Of a stretch of DNA of 64,000 bases, positions 1-10,740 are shown one piece after another. A program made the translations under genes and the position numbers. The number at the start of each line of letters is the position of its first letter. The first letter of the stretch is position 1. Location: assembly GCA_037176705.1 (NCBI GenBank), contig CM073888.1, forward strand, positions 45,948,810 through 46,012,809. The letters run 5' to 3'. The stretch is from Molossus alvarezi (taxonomy: Eukaryota > Chordata > Mammalia > Chiroptera > Molossidae). The notes under the pieces were generated by a model. It searched no databases, was not told the origin of the DNA, and worked only from the letters and a program-made list of their open reading frames with translations.

Positions 1-179
1 CAGGACGCAGGAGCGAGCAGCCCGTCCCCCTCCGACTCTTCCGTGCCGCTGCCGCCTGCTCAAGCCACCCGAGGAGGCGCGGTGCCACCCACTGCTCGTC
101 CCTTGTCTGCGCTCAGTGCCCGACCCGGTCCCGGCAGAATCTCCCCATCCTCCCCGGCTTCCCGACTGCCCAAGGCGCT

Positions 180-211
180 ATTTGTTTTCTCTCTTTCTCT
201 TTCTTGCTCTG
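180..211 (+). repeat. Degenerate CT-rich tract in the 5' UTR
   Basis: A short interrupted pyrimidine tract (TCTCTCTTTCTCTTTCTTG) lies where the human HMGA2 leader carries a long, length-variable CT microsatellite. Here it is short and impure. The positional match rests on conserved flanks, GACTGCCCAAGGC before it and GGGGGGAAGAGGAGGAGG after it. Confidence 0.6.
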
Positions 212-551
212 CGAGAGCGGAGCGGGGGGGAAGAGGAGGAGGAATTCTTTCCCCGCCTAACGTTTCAAGGGACACAATTCAATCCAAGTCTCTTCCCTTT
301 CCAAGCCGTCTCCGAAGTGCTCCCGGTGATCGCAACTCCTGATCCCAAACCGAAAGGGGAGCCTCCCAACTTCAAACCTTCTTTTTCTTCTCCCTTGCTT
401 TCCTCCTCTCGCTACCTCCACCTCCACCGCCACCGCCACCTCCACCTCCGGCACCCACCCACCGCTGCCGCCGCCACCAGCAGCGCCTCCTTCTCTCCTC
501 CTCCTCCTCCCCTCTTCTCTCTTTTTGGCAGCCGCTGGACGTCCGGTGTTG

Positions 552-575
552 ATGGTGGCAGAGGCGGCAGCCTAA
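552..575 (+). CDS. Seven-codon upstream ORF in the HMGA2 leader
   Basis: The only upstream ATG opens a frame of seven codons ending in TAA (M-V-A-E-A-A-A). It lies 192 bases before the HMGA2 start, in the same frame but closed by its own stop. The start context has T at -3 and G at +4, which is weak to moderate, so leaky scanning is likely. From memory the human leader has the same short ORF with one residue different. A role in tuning HMGA2 translation is inferred. Confidence 0.5.
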   Translation: MVAEAAA

Positions 576-743
576 GCAGCAGCCCTCGCAGCACGCCAGC
601 TTTCGCTCACCCTGCCTCATTCTCCAGCCCTATCAACCACTCTCCCGAAAGGTGCTGGGCCGATTGGGGGCAGCTGAGGCGAAGCGGCTGCAGCGGCGGT
701 AGCAGCGGCGGCGGCAGCGGTAGCGGCGGCGGCGGCAGGCAGG

Positions 744-854
744 ATGAGCGCACGCGGTGAAGGCGCCGGGCAGCCGTCCACTTCAGCCCAGGGACAACCT
801 GCCGCCCCGGCGCCTCAGAAGAGAGGACGCGGCCGACCCAGGAAGCAGCAGCAA
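744..854 (+). CDS. HMGA2: HMGA2 coding exon 1 (residues 1-37, AT-hook 1)
   Basis: HMGA2 is a small nuclear architectural protein that binds the minor groove of AT-rich DNA, bends it and helps assemble enhancer complexes; it is active in embryonic growth and in stem cells. This exon encodes 37 residues starting [16 protein letters not shown] and ending in three glutamines. AT-hook 1 lies at about residues 26-34, with core R29-G30-R31-P32. The peptide matches the mammalian protein as I know it. The ATG at 744 is chosen because it starts the known N terminus. The exon ends at CAA, phase 0, followed by the donor GTCAGT at 855. Reading on into the intron gives no family sequence. Confidence 0.97.
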
Positions 855-3458
855 GTCAGTACCCAGGCGGGGTGGGAGCACCAGCCCACCTCCGCGCCCT
901 CTGCAAGGGCCCCGCGACGCGCAGCCACCCGAGCGCGGGAGTCCAGTCGCCGCGGCCGCCACACGCTGCCCGCCGGCCGGGGGGCGGGCTACGGAGTCCG
1001 GTGCACTGCTGAGCCCCGGGGCGCCCGCGCCTCTCGGGGCGGGGATGTGGGGACCCGAGGCGGGCGGCCGGGCAGAGGCGGGAGGTGGGGTCGGGAGAAG
1101 CGCGTCCTCGGACTTTCGCTATTGTGCACCGCCCTGAGTGTCGCGGTGGCTCCCGGTGACTGGAAGCGGCGGGGGTCCGACCATCCAGGGCTCGCCAGGC
1201 GCTTTCCTAACTGCTTTACAATTGCCCCGGAGGCAGGAAGTGCCGGGGGGGGGGGGGTGGCGAGGGTGGAGGGGCAAGGGTGCTCCGGAGGGGCAGAGTT
1301 GGTGGGGCTGAAGTCCTGGGGGCAGTTCGTTGGCTCTTTCTCCCGCCAACCCGGGCTGCTAGCGGGCCCGGTCTGGCACGCCGCAGCCGCCCCCTTGGCG
1401 CCTTCTCCAAAGTTCTCTGTGGCTCGAGACTCGCGCCCTCCCGACAAAGAACTCGTGGGCCCGCTCGGTCCTCTCCGGGCTCTTTAAACGCGGCGGCGCC
1501 GCCGAGGTGTCCCGGAGAAGGGGCTACAGGAGAGTCTGGGTCCGCAAGGGACGGGATTAGCTCGTCTGGCCAGGGCGCGATGGAAAGTAATGTCCGAAAG
1601 GGTGCACCGTAGCTAGGATCACTTCCTCGCCAAGCGCCCTGGCTCCTTTTTGCCCCTGGATCCCGCGCCTCAGAGCTTCAGACATTAAGTGCGTTACTCC
1701 AGGGCCATTGGCTGGGGGTTGGGAGGGGACGATTGAGGGGCGCCCCGGACCCCGCGGAGTGGAGGGTTTTGTCTGCGGATGCAACCAATTAAGCGTGCAG
1801 CCGGCGCTTGCAGGGCTGCGCGCAGCGCCCAGGGCGGGGGTTTTGTTCGCTGCAATTTCCAAGCCTTGGCGGGCAGGGCTGGAGCCGGACATGTCCATTG
1901 AAAACATTTAAACTTCGCTTCCGCGGGCTTTTAAATTTTCTTCAGTCCTTAGCCTTAGAAGTGCTTCCTTCGTGGCAAATTGGCCGGTTAGAAAATTACC
2001 CTAGAGTCCCAAAGCTGCCCGAGAGCAAGGTGGGGATATCGAACAATGTTTGCTTGCCGGCGCGTTTTAGAAAAACTGAGAGGGTTGTACCTTTTTGAAA
2101 TCATCAAAGGAAACAAGCCATCTAGAGGCCCCTGAGTTTTCCCGCTCTGCCCAAACGACACTTTATACCGCGTTAGGATCCTGTTTTACACCTCCCAGGA
2201 AGTCTCTGCCTGTCCCCCCGCCCTTGCTTCCCACCCGCCACCCAACTCTCTCTAGCTCTTCTTAATTGCCTCCCACCTCCAAAAAATAATCCAAAAGAAA
2301 TTGCAGCGAGGTCTGGAGGTGATTGGAGGTTTTACCTTTGAGTTAAGGCAGAGTTCACAAAGAAAGGGAAATGTGTCTCCGACGTGTTTGCTCCGGGATA
2401 TGCCCACTGGTGCTAGTGGCCCCACAGAAGCTTTTCAGTAACCTTCCCCAGATTCTCTAACTAGGATGCGAATTTTCATTGAAGACTTTCATGAGTTTTA
2501 AGTTAATTAGTCTCATTTAATCACCGAATCTGAATGAATTGTAATTTGATGATTCACTGGGTAAATATTTAGGAACTGGAAAATTAATCATCGCATTCTC
2601 TTAACCACTTGAGTATTTACTACTTGGCATAGAAGCCATTTAAAGTTTTGCTAAACCTATCGATAGTTTCAATTTCTCCTTCCCAGACACTTCCATTCCT
2701 CCTCACCACCCTCCCCCCCCCCTTTAGTTTTCTCCAGTTCGCCCCCATAGAAGTTTTCTCAAAAGAAAGTTTTGGAGAAATTGTTCATTTTTATCAAGAG
2801 ATATTTAAATTTAGACTAGAGACCATGTTTGAATCTCTAAGAGGAAGTGGAGAATTGAAGCAATTATCTAGATAATTCAAGCAAAACCTCCCACAACAGA
2901 TTTACCATAATTATTTGGAAATTTTAAGGGGAATGGAGTTGTTTTAAGTTGAAGAACTTGGATAATTGCTCCAGTATTTCACTCAATGTATTGACCTACA
3001 ATGCAGATATGTAGAGATGACTGAAAACCATCTTTCAGTAGGGAAGATTGCTGAAATATTTATGGTGTTAGCTTCGTATTTCTATTTGAAATGCTAGTAC
3101 AATGGTTAGTAGTATTTGTGTAAAATGCTTATTGCTGAGATGCCATGCAACATTTTACCTTAATGTATGACTTTCTTTTAGAACATGGAAACTTGTCACC
3201 CTTTGTTACCTTCATAGGGTTGAAATAGAATCTAGTTTTCCTATGTAAAATACAATTTCCTCTTTGAATCTTTGGATTAAAAGTATAGTTATCTCCCCTT
3301 TCTGAAAACTCTGTACCATCATCACTATTTATGCTTGAACAGAGTGTGTTCCAACAGTTTGGTGGAGCAGCACATACAGAAAATGTAACCATAGAGTCAG
3401 GGTCAATTTCTTGCAGACATTTGCCACAACAGCATTTCTTTTTTTCCTCCACAATTAG
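855..3458 (+). other. HMGA2: HMGA2 intron 1
   Basis: The donor is GTCAGT and the acceptor is a T-rich tract ending ACAATTAG at 3458. The first kilobase is still CpG island and includes a run of 13 G at 1245-1257. From about 1.9 kb it is AT-rich unique sequence with a C-run near 2709-2722. I recognise no SINE, LINE or DNA transposon, and no gene, in it. Confidence 0.85.
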
Positions 3459-3545
3459 GAGCCAACCGGTGAGCCCTCTCCTAAGAGACCCAGGGGAAGA
3501 CCCAAAGGCAGCAAAAACAAGAGTCCTTCCAAAGCAGCTCAAAAG
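3459..3545 (+). CDS. HMGA2: HMGA2 coding exon 2 (residues 38-66, AT-hook 2)
   Basis: This 87-base exon encodes 29 residues. AT-hook 2 spans about residues 45-53, with core R49-G50-R51-P52, followed by a lysine-rich stretch. Two Ser-Pro pairs, S44-P45 and S59-P60, are the sites known in the family as targets of the CDK1 kinase, which weakens DNA binding. The acceptor is a pyrimidine tract plus ATTAG, and the donor is GTGAG at 3546; both ends are phase 0. Length and sequence agree with the mammalian family. The frame continues directly from exon 1 and into exon 3. Confidence 0.97.
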
Positions 3546-4865
3546 GTGAGATTTCTCAAGTCCTTCCAACTTTCTCAAAGACCACAGGGACCTCCCTATG
3601 ATTTTCCCGTTCTAGATCCACACTTAAGGATTTGTCCTAACTGGTTAACCCAAGACTCATTTTCTACCCCTAATATTAGTAAGATTACTAAGCAAATGCT
3701 TAGCACAAAAAGTTCATGAAGAGGCTTCAGTGTTTTTAAATAATCACTAAATAATAGGAAACTTAGAATGGGGTTGGAAGGGTGGTGACACCATTAAGAT
3801 TTGGGCCAGTTGTGAAACAGTTAAATATAAATCAAAACCATAGATTTTGCAGTTTTTGTTAAAAATAATAAAGATTAATTTATTTGTGCCTATTTACAAG
3901 ACTACCAAATCCTCCTATTAAAGTACTTTGCTAAATAGATAATGATTAGAAGTAAATCCAATTTTGGGATACTGTAAAAAATTATGAATTTTATAGCTTA
4001 ATAAAATATACTATTTGTTTATAATAAGCTTGCAATATGCTATATCATAATCTCTCAGAAAGCCTTCCTATCAGGTGATAGAGAAATGCTCTAAATGATG
4101 CAGTGAGTTTTTTAAACAAATATTTGACTCACATTATATTTTTGGGGGTAGGATAGAACTCAGTCAGACACAACTTCAGTGTTATTCTTTATAACTTTAA
4201 ATTACAGTGTAAAATAACTTAATGTTGCTTTTATTTGAGCTAGGAAAGAGGAAATATCTCAGGGTCAATGCATATATAGAAAAGTGAAGGTGACTATAAA
4301 ATTCACATTTTTTTAGTTTATAAATAAATATGAAAAACTTCTTTTGTGTTTTATCTGTAGGTTTGTATGTTAGTTAAAAACAAAGGTTTAAAATTCAGGA
4401 GTAAATTTTGATATATCTTTTAAGTAGATTTGAATACACCATGTACAGGATTTGTTAGAAAGGACTATATATGCTCATCTTTGGGGATTAATGTTTTATG
4501 TGGTTTTCTCTGTGATTATGGGCACTAACCATATTATATGTGATGGTTTTCATGTTGTAAACTGTCATAGCAACCAGTGATACATATAAAGTTATTTAGC
4601 GTGTAACTGTGATTTCTTGTCTGTTTTATTTTAACAGTCTTGAACAGAGTTGAAGGAGCAGGTTTCTAATATATTTATATGTAACTGCTTCTCAGAATGA
4701 AGATTCATGACTCACATTTAGTCAATAAACTTTCAAGTAGCTCTAAATTACCTTGTTACTTAAAAGTGACAATACATAATCTTATATTTCTGACATGAAT
4801 ACTTTCTGTGACATTTTACCTAATTTATTTAATTAACTAAAAAAGGCTAATTTAACAGGAGGTGG

Positions 4866-4897
4866 GTTTTTTTTGTTTGTTTGTTTGTTTTGTTTTT
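4866..4897 (+). repeat. T/G-rich simple repeat, (TTTG)n
   Basis: A run of eight or more T is followed by TTTG units and more T. No SINE body is attached on either side, so it is read as simple sequence. Confidence 0.7.
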
Positions 4898-6440
4898 AAT
4901 GTTGCATAGTGTGGGGTTTATTCATCTTAATTTTACTTTAGTGAGATGGCAAAGGGATATCTTGGTAGGTAGCTAACAAACATTTAGACTATGATGTAGT
5001 TCCTCTGAAAGATGCATCATTATAACATCTCCCAGGAAGAAATCTGTAAATTCGATCATAAATAAATTATTTAGAATTTAATACGGAAAAGGAATTGCCT
5101 TTCAGATTTCATAGTGTTACTTGTTTTCCAATGGGGAAGGAGATGCTTCCTTCAGCAGTTTACCACTGACTAACAAAATCTTTATGGACAAGGAGAGCTG
5201 AGGCTTGTGCCTAATTTACCACCTAAAACCAAATAATAAAAAAGTTTTATCTCTTCCCAAGTAAGGTTTGATTTCTTTTTAGTTACTTTTATGATAGGCA
5301 TTTACAAGGACCCTAACCAGGCCACTCATCTCTCTGATAGTTCTGGCTACATACATATTACAGTTTCCAAAACACAAGGAGACTTTCTTTTTCCCAAAGA
5401 AATACTTCCCTGAACTCTTCCATTCTTCCAGACAAAATTATTTCACACAATTGTTATAGAAGTCCCCCTTCTAATAAAAGTGAATAAACATATTTGCTAA
5501 TAACATGACTGTTATATTTCTTCAGTTTTATAATTACGCTTCATTTGGAGAAGATAATACTTTGAAAAACAATGAGTGACATTGATGAATTGTTCATGGC
5601 ATGTGTAAACTTAAAGTATTTTCACTTTCAAATCAGTATTTATTGAGTTTGCTACTACCCTATATAAACATGATTATCAAACATATTTAGCACACATATA
5701 TGTATCAGACATAGATTGTATTCTACCAAAACATATGTTTGTAAGTATTTTGAAAAGGAATATTTTAAAAGAAATTGTTATATTGTTCAGAACATGTAAG
5801 GTAAACATACCCTGCTAGACTGAGCAGAATAGATATGAGAAGTCTTCTATGATTAATAAATTGGGTATGCTCCTGAAAACTGTGACTCATCAAAATGAAA
5901 ACAATATAACAAAAACTGGTAAGTATATAAGAAAATAAAATTCTAAAATGAGAGGAGATGCAGTGAACACTGGAGTCCTGATGATGTTGTGTGTTTAAAC
6001 GTTCTTGCTTCTTGGAGTTTCTTACAGAGTGGATGTTTGGTCTCAGTGACTGGCCTTGGGGCATTTGAAAACAAAACCTTGTTGGTAATGTGAAACAACA
6101 ATGCATGCAAGGTGTTGCGAGACCAAGTGCTTGACTACTAAATTAACAATTACTTTAATTTCAGGCCATATTCAATATACAGTTGATTTGTGTAATATAA
6201 AAACAAACATTTCTAGAAACACAATTTGTTATGCTTGGAACTTTTGGGAGAGAAGATAATTATTATGTGTGCTTCTGTTCCATTATGACAAATTCCCATA
6301 GATGACCATAATGTAGCTATTCTAGTCATGCCTTAGAATTCCATTCTGAGTACCCAAAATTTGTCCCTGAACCAGTTTCATATTGTTATCTTAATAAAAG
6401 AAACCAGAAGTTAATGTTTTCCTGAATAAATAAATTATTT

Positions 6441-6485
6441 ATGTGTGTACGTGTGTGTGTACGTGTGTGTGTGTGTGTGTGTGTT
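6441..6485 (+). repeat. (TG)n microsatellite
   Basis: Alternating TG with two ACG interruptions over about 45 bases. Purine-pyrimidine alternation of this kind is prone to Z-form DNA and to length variation. Confidence 0.85.
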
Positions 6486-7447
6486 GACCCTTTTATTTAT
6501 GTTTTAGTTTGAGATATACGTATGACCAGTTGCCTCTTAATTTCCTTTTGGTTTTGTTTTGTTTTCCTCTCATGTTTGTGCTAGATGGAAATAGTTTGTA
6601 TTTTCACATTACCCACATTTGGGGAAAAGAAAGAGACCCTCTCCTTAATGTTTGGTTTAAGGTTTTTGTTCTGGCTTTTTAATCATGAGAGAATACTAGA
6701 GGGGGTGTCATCAGCTTTCCAGTGTTTAAGGTCACAGCTCAAATTCATCTCTAATTCTCCAGCCAATCCTCATTCAGGCACTTTTAGGAGAAAAAATTTT
6801 ATATTGAGTTACATTTTAATAGAAGGAAATTGCATAAAAAAGATCTCGTGTGTGAAGTAGCCCTATTCATAATGTCATAGATTTTCTTGAGCTTCATTTT
6901 GACCAGACCTAGAGAGCAAAGTGCAGAATGAAAATTATCTAGGTAAAGGATATATGATTCAACTAATGTGTTCAGGTAAAGATTTAAGGCATATCTTCTA
7001 TTTGCCTGATACTAATTGGGTACTATAAAGGCAGATTTGTGCTTCTTCTAATCACATTCCCAGAAATGTCTTGATATTTCATAAATGATCACTAATACCA
7101 ATGTTTTAGGATGAGAAAATGTGGGTTTTACTCATTATATCAGATAAGTGTTAGAGCATAATGCTGAGTGAGGACAAGATTCTTTTCCAAACACAGTAGG
7201 CTCAATTAGAGAGAGTAACCAAAGGTATCATTATAGGTAAGTTGGGGAAAGATGGTTTTGGAAGCTATACAATTCCCACCTATGGTTTCTATGTTACTAG
7301 TCGTATGATTTAGTTTGATTCCTCTGTGTTTTTGTGGGAAGGTCATTTCCACTGGGATCTAGGGCCTATCTAAGTATGCAAATGAGTCCAGGCAGGTAGA
7401 ATTAAGTAAAGCCCAGTTACTGTCTCCATTGTCTTGATATTTTAGGC

Positions 7448-7631
7448 CAGCGGTTCTCAACCTGTGGGTCGCCTAAGACCATCGGAAAACACATATTTCC
7501 AATGGCGATTCATAACAGTAGCAAAATTACAGTTATGAAGTAGCAACAAAAATAACTTTATGGTTGTGGGGGGTCACCACAACATGAACTGTATTCAAGG
7601 GTCGCGGAATTAGGAAGGTTGAGAACCACTG
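7448..7631 (+). mobile_element. SPIN-type non-autonomous hAT transposon, complete
   Basis: This 184-bp element has inverted ends CAGCGGTTCTCAACCT and AGGTTGAGAACCACTG, one mismatch over 16 bases. It is flanked by a perfect 8-bp target duplication TTTTAGGC (7440-7447 and 7632-7639), the hallmark of hAT elements. Ends and interior (a GGGTCACCACAACATG motif and an AGTAGCAACAAAAATAACTT motif) match the SPIN family known from bats, murine rodents, tenrecs, opossum, frogs and lizards. It has no coding capacity and would have been moved by a transposase supplied elsewhere. Confidence 0.88.
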
Positions 7632-7911
7632 TTTTAGGCTGACTTACCTAAACAATTGACTTTTTTTTTTTTCACTTCACTTTGCCAGAGAGAACCAGGC
7701 CTTACTGCATCAGTAAATTTTATCTGGCAATGCTTTTGAGTCATCATAGATTATGATCCAAATATAGAACATTTGAGTACATTTGAATTATTGAATGAAG
7801 TAACTTTATTTCAGAGGAGCCATAATTCCCATTCTCTGCAAACTATCGTTCTTCTCAACTTCTTTCACCAAATCTTCTTGATACTTTGACTGATCTACCA
7901 CATTGGCTTGT

Positions 7912-8022
7912 GTTTTTTTTTTGTTTTTTTTTGTTTTTGGTACGTGCCCCTAGCGGGAACAGAACCCAGGACACTCTGGTGCGCAGGCTGACACTCAAAC
8001 TGCTGAGCCAAACTGGCCAGGG
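7912..8022 (-). mobile_element. VES SINE, truncated
   Basis: Read on the - strand this is the tRNA-like head (GCCCTGGCCAGTTTGGCTCAG) and about 100 bases, then directly a poly-A tail, so the CT-rich body is missing. Flanking repeats CCACATTGGCTTGT (7898-7911) and CCACCCTGGCTTGT (8023-8036) differ at two positions, indicating an older insertion. Confidence 0.85.
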
Positions 8023-8359
8023 CCACCCTGGCTTGTTTTTATCTCCAAGTCTCAGCAGATCATTTTGCTAAGGAGGTAGAACATACCAGACTGGTATTCT
8101 ATTGCATTCCAGTTCTTTCTTGAGAATAGATGGATGCTAAAGAGCATTTTATGTCAGGTAAGTCATTCAAACCTATCTTGTCTTATTAGTGACTTTCTGC
8201 ATTTTCCAGAGCTCACCTTGGGACAACATAACTTGGTACAGGGTAGAGCTATTCCCTGCCACTATTTCACATTCTGAAGATTTTAGTTATGAATCTTTGT
8301 TTTGCCAACTAGGAGGAGAAGGTGAATGGAGAACTTATTATATTTTGGGCTATCACTTT

Positions 8360-8566
8360 TTTTCTTTATTGATTTTAGAGAGAGAGGAAGGGAGAGAGAG
8401 AGAGAGGGAGAAACATCAATGAGAGAGAACATCCATTGGCCACCTCCTGCATGCCCCCCACTGGGGATTTGGCCCACAACCTGGGCATGTGCCCTGACTG
8501 GGAATCGAACCAGCGACCTCCTGGGTCATGGGTTGGCACTCAACCACTGAGCCACACCTGCTGGGC
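8360..8566 (-). mobile_element. VES SINE (AATCAATAAAG-tail type)
   Basis: This is a nearly full copy on the - strand with a GA-rich (CT-rich in sense) body and a tail resembling AAATCAATAAAGAAAA. The target duplication is TGGGCTATCACTTT (8346-8359) against TGGGCTATTGCTTT (8567-8580). Confidence 0.9.
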
Positions 8567-9786
8567 TGGGCTATTGCTTTAATACACTGAACAGTTTTGA
8601 AAGGCATCTTCTAATTGATTTAGCGAGGAGTAGTGCTGTCATTCTCTTTTCCCCAGGAGAAAAGTAAGGGGCAGTTTGCTCAGAAGGAAACCCCTGTGAA
8701 CTCTGTATCACTGATATTGAATTTTCTGATTACAAAAGAGGTAGAGGGACAGTTTAAAGAAAGAGAATCTTAAACTTTGAAAATAACTTTTCTGGTCATT
8801 TTGACCTTGGCTTGAATTTAGAGTTTGAATAAGCGAAGACAGAGTGTGTAAATAATGGTATGGGAGCTGACAGTGAGGGCTTCCTTGGGTAAAGGGAGCA
8901 CAAACTCCAGTGGAGGACAGAATTTACGTATAGCTCCTGTTGGAAAATCGAGTGCTGGCAAACTTGCAACATCTTTTTAAGACTGAAAATGGTTGCCCTT
9001 AAACTTTGGAAACCCATAGAACTGGATGATAAAAAGGAAAAATGAGAGTTAGTCTAATGAATTAGTCCAGGTGATTTTGATGCCAGTGAACACTGATTTA
9101 CACTGTTTATATTTGTAAGAGAACCACTGAAAGAAACAGAATGTGACTTTCTACACTTTGGATAGTTGGCTCCATAGGCTCTCAGGTCTGCAGGTCTTAG
9201 GCTGAAAATAGCTGTCTGTCTATCTATACAATTATACATACATAGAGATACAAGAAAACAAAACAAGGTACTACTATGCCTAAATATTTTTCAAGTTCTT
9301 TTTGTTGTTGTTGCTGTTCAGATGCACTGATTGATTAAGGGGGTGGGGGATAATACTTTTATGCATTATCACAGTACATATAAAATATGATGAGAGTATT
9401 TATATTAGCAACAAATGAATAGTTATCTAAATTTGACCCAGAAGTCAGACCTGGATAATTCTCTTGTGTCTCAATCTCAGCTCCTGTCGTGCCTTTATAG
9501 GAAACTTGGAAATGTTTTACTTTTAACTGTTCATTTGTTTCTCACCCTAGAAGGTTTTGATTTTTTAGAATTTGTTCGTGGCTATTGCATTTTATATGGG
9601 AACATCTCCCAGAAGAACAAACCCTTTATTGCCTTGAAATCAGATTGGGTCTCAGTTTCACTACTTGTGAATGTGGGCAGATGGCTTAACCTCCCATTTG
9701 TGAAACGGGAAGTAATAGCTGCCCCACTTAAGTAAGATGATGCTCAGAAAATCACTGTGGACACTGAGAGAATGGGGATGTCTTTT

Positions 9787-10009
9787 AAAAAAATTTTTTT
9801 TCTTAATTGATTTTAGAGAGAGAGGAAGGGAGACAGAGAGAGAGAGAGATAGAAACATCGATGAGAGAGAACATTGATTGGCTGCCTCCTGCATGCCCCC
9901 CACTGGGGATCGGGCCCACAACCAGGGCCTGTGTCCTGACTGGGAATCAAATTGGCGACCTCTTGGTACATGGGTCGATGCTCAACCACTGAGCCACACT
10001 GTCCAGGCT
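9787..10009 (-). mobile_element. VES SINE (AATCAATTAAG-tail type)
   Basis: A full-length - strand copy with GAGAGAGAACATTGATTGG body and GGGCCCACAACC motif. The flanks GGGATGTCTTTT and GGGAGGTATTTT are an imperfect duplication. Confidence 0.88.
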
Positions 10010-10057
10010 GGGAGGTATTTTTTAAGGGGAACATTTAAAAACGTGGAGGGAAGAAGT

Positions 10058-10225
10058 TACATTTGAGGACCTACTACATGCCGTTGCTTTTGCCAGGCAC
10101 TTTATGTATACATTAGCTCATTCTATCCTCTGATGTAGGCATTTTGGTCTTTAGTCCATAGGTGAGAAACGGACATATCTAATGTTCAACTCTAGCAAAT
10201 GGTGGTACGTGGGTTTGGATTCAAA
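10058..10225 (-). repeat. MIR SINE fragment
   Basis: The sequence GAGGACCTACTACATGCC followed by CCAGGCACTTTATGTATAC and a degraded GTGAGAAAC segment is the reverse complement of the conserved core and 3' part of the mammal-wide MIR element. It is strongly diverged, as expected for its age. Confidence 0.7.
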
Positions 10226-10564
10226 TCTCATTCTAAAGCTTATGATCTTTCCTCTACTATATGCTGTCAAATGTTTTGTAGAATATTTGCTAGAAGGTGG
10301 AAGTTAGGATTTGAGAAGCCTTTGGAGGTTGCAGTGGGTGCCAGCTTCAGCCACTACCCCAGCCTTCTGCCCCTCAGTAAACCACCGGGCTGTGCTTTGG
10401 GAGATCATGAGACAGCCAGCCGTGTTCTTACTTGTTAAATGAAGAAGCTAGATGAAATGCTTTCTAAAGTCTTCCCCGGAAGTCCTACCAAGTTGTGGAA
10501 TTCTGATAGCAAGAGGGAAACAAGACACACACACGATGTAAATAGCAGGATTTTTCCCTCCCTC

Positions 10565-10612
10565 CCTTCCTTCCTTCCTTCCTTCCTTCCTTCCTTCCTT
10601 CCTTCCTTCCTT
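10565..10612 (+). repeat. (CCTT)12 microsatellite
   Basis: This is an uninterrupted run of CCTT units over 48 bases with a short impure lead-in. Pure tracts of this length are likely polymorphic. Confidence 0.93.
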
Positions 10613-10706
10613 AATAAATATGTGGTGAGCATCTCTTGTGCACCAGGCAAAGCATTGGTTCCAAATTCAAGAGCTACATTTGCTACGTGAATTTTCTTTC
10701 CTAATC

Positions 10707-10740
10707 ATTATTGTTATTGTTATTGTTATTGTTATTATTA
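10707..10740 (+). repeat. (TTATTG)n repeat
   Basis: About five copies of a six-base TTATTG unit, ending in TTATTATT. Confidence 0.85.

Larger units (their letters stand above)
1..743 (+). other. HMGA2: HMGA2 exon 1, 5' untranslated region
   Basis: This GC-rich leader contains pyrimidine-rich stretches (about 180-211 and 380-430), a run of CCACCT/CCGCCA repeats (about 414-472), a CCT-rich stretch near 495-515 and GGC/AGC triplet repeats just before the start codon (about 690-737). Segments such as AGCAGCCCGTCCCCCTCCG near base 15 and GCCGCTGGACGTCCGGTG near 530 match the human HMGA2 leader from memory. Only one ATG occurs before the main start (at 552). Long structured leaders of this type usually limit translation; that effect is inferred here. 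Confidence 0.85.
1..1880. promoter_or_regulatory. CpG island over the HMGA2 5' end
   Basis: Dense CpG dinucleotides and high GC run from the first base through exon 1 and about 1 kb into intron 1, fading near 1.9 kb where the sequence becomes AT-rich. I see no TATA box, as expected for this promoter class, although the core promoter itself is probably just outside the window. In human, an antisense transcript (RPSAP52) begins near this island; no sequence here tests that for the bat. Confidence 0.8.

Noticed and set aside
116..760. Long open frames on both strands in the CpG island (60-1907)
   Set aside because: They lack ATG starts in good context or conserved sequence, and arise because stop codons are rare in GC-rich DNA. 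They overlap the HMGA2 leader, exon 1 and intron 1.
1..1900. Antisense RPSA-derived transcript (RPSAP52-like)
   Set aside because: Known near human HMGA2, but no RPSA-like sequence is visible here and transcription cannot be inferred from sequence alone.
3129..3578. 149-codon - strand frame over exon 2
   Set aside because: It is antisense to HMGA2 exon 2 and intron sequence, with no family resemblance.
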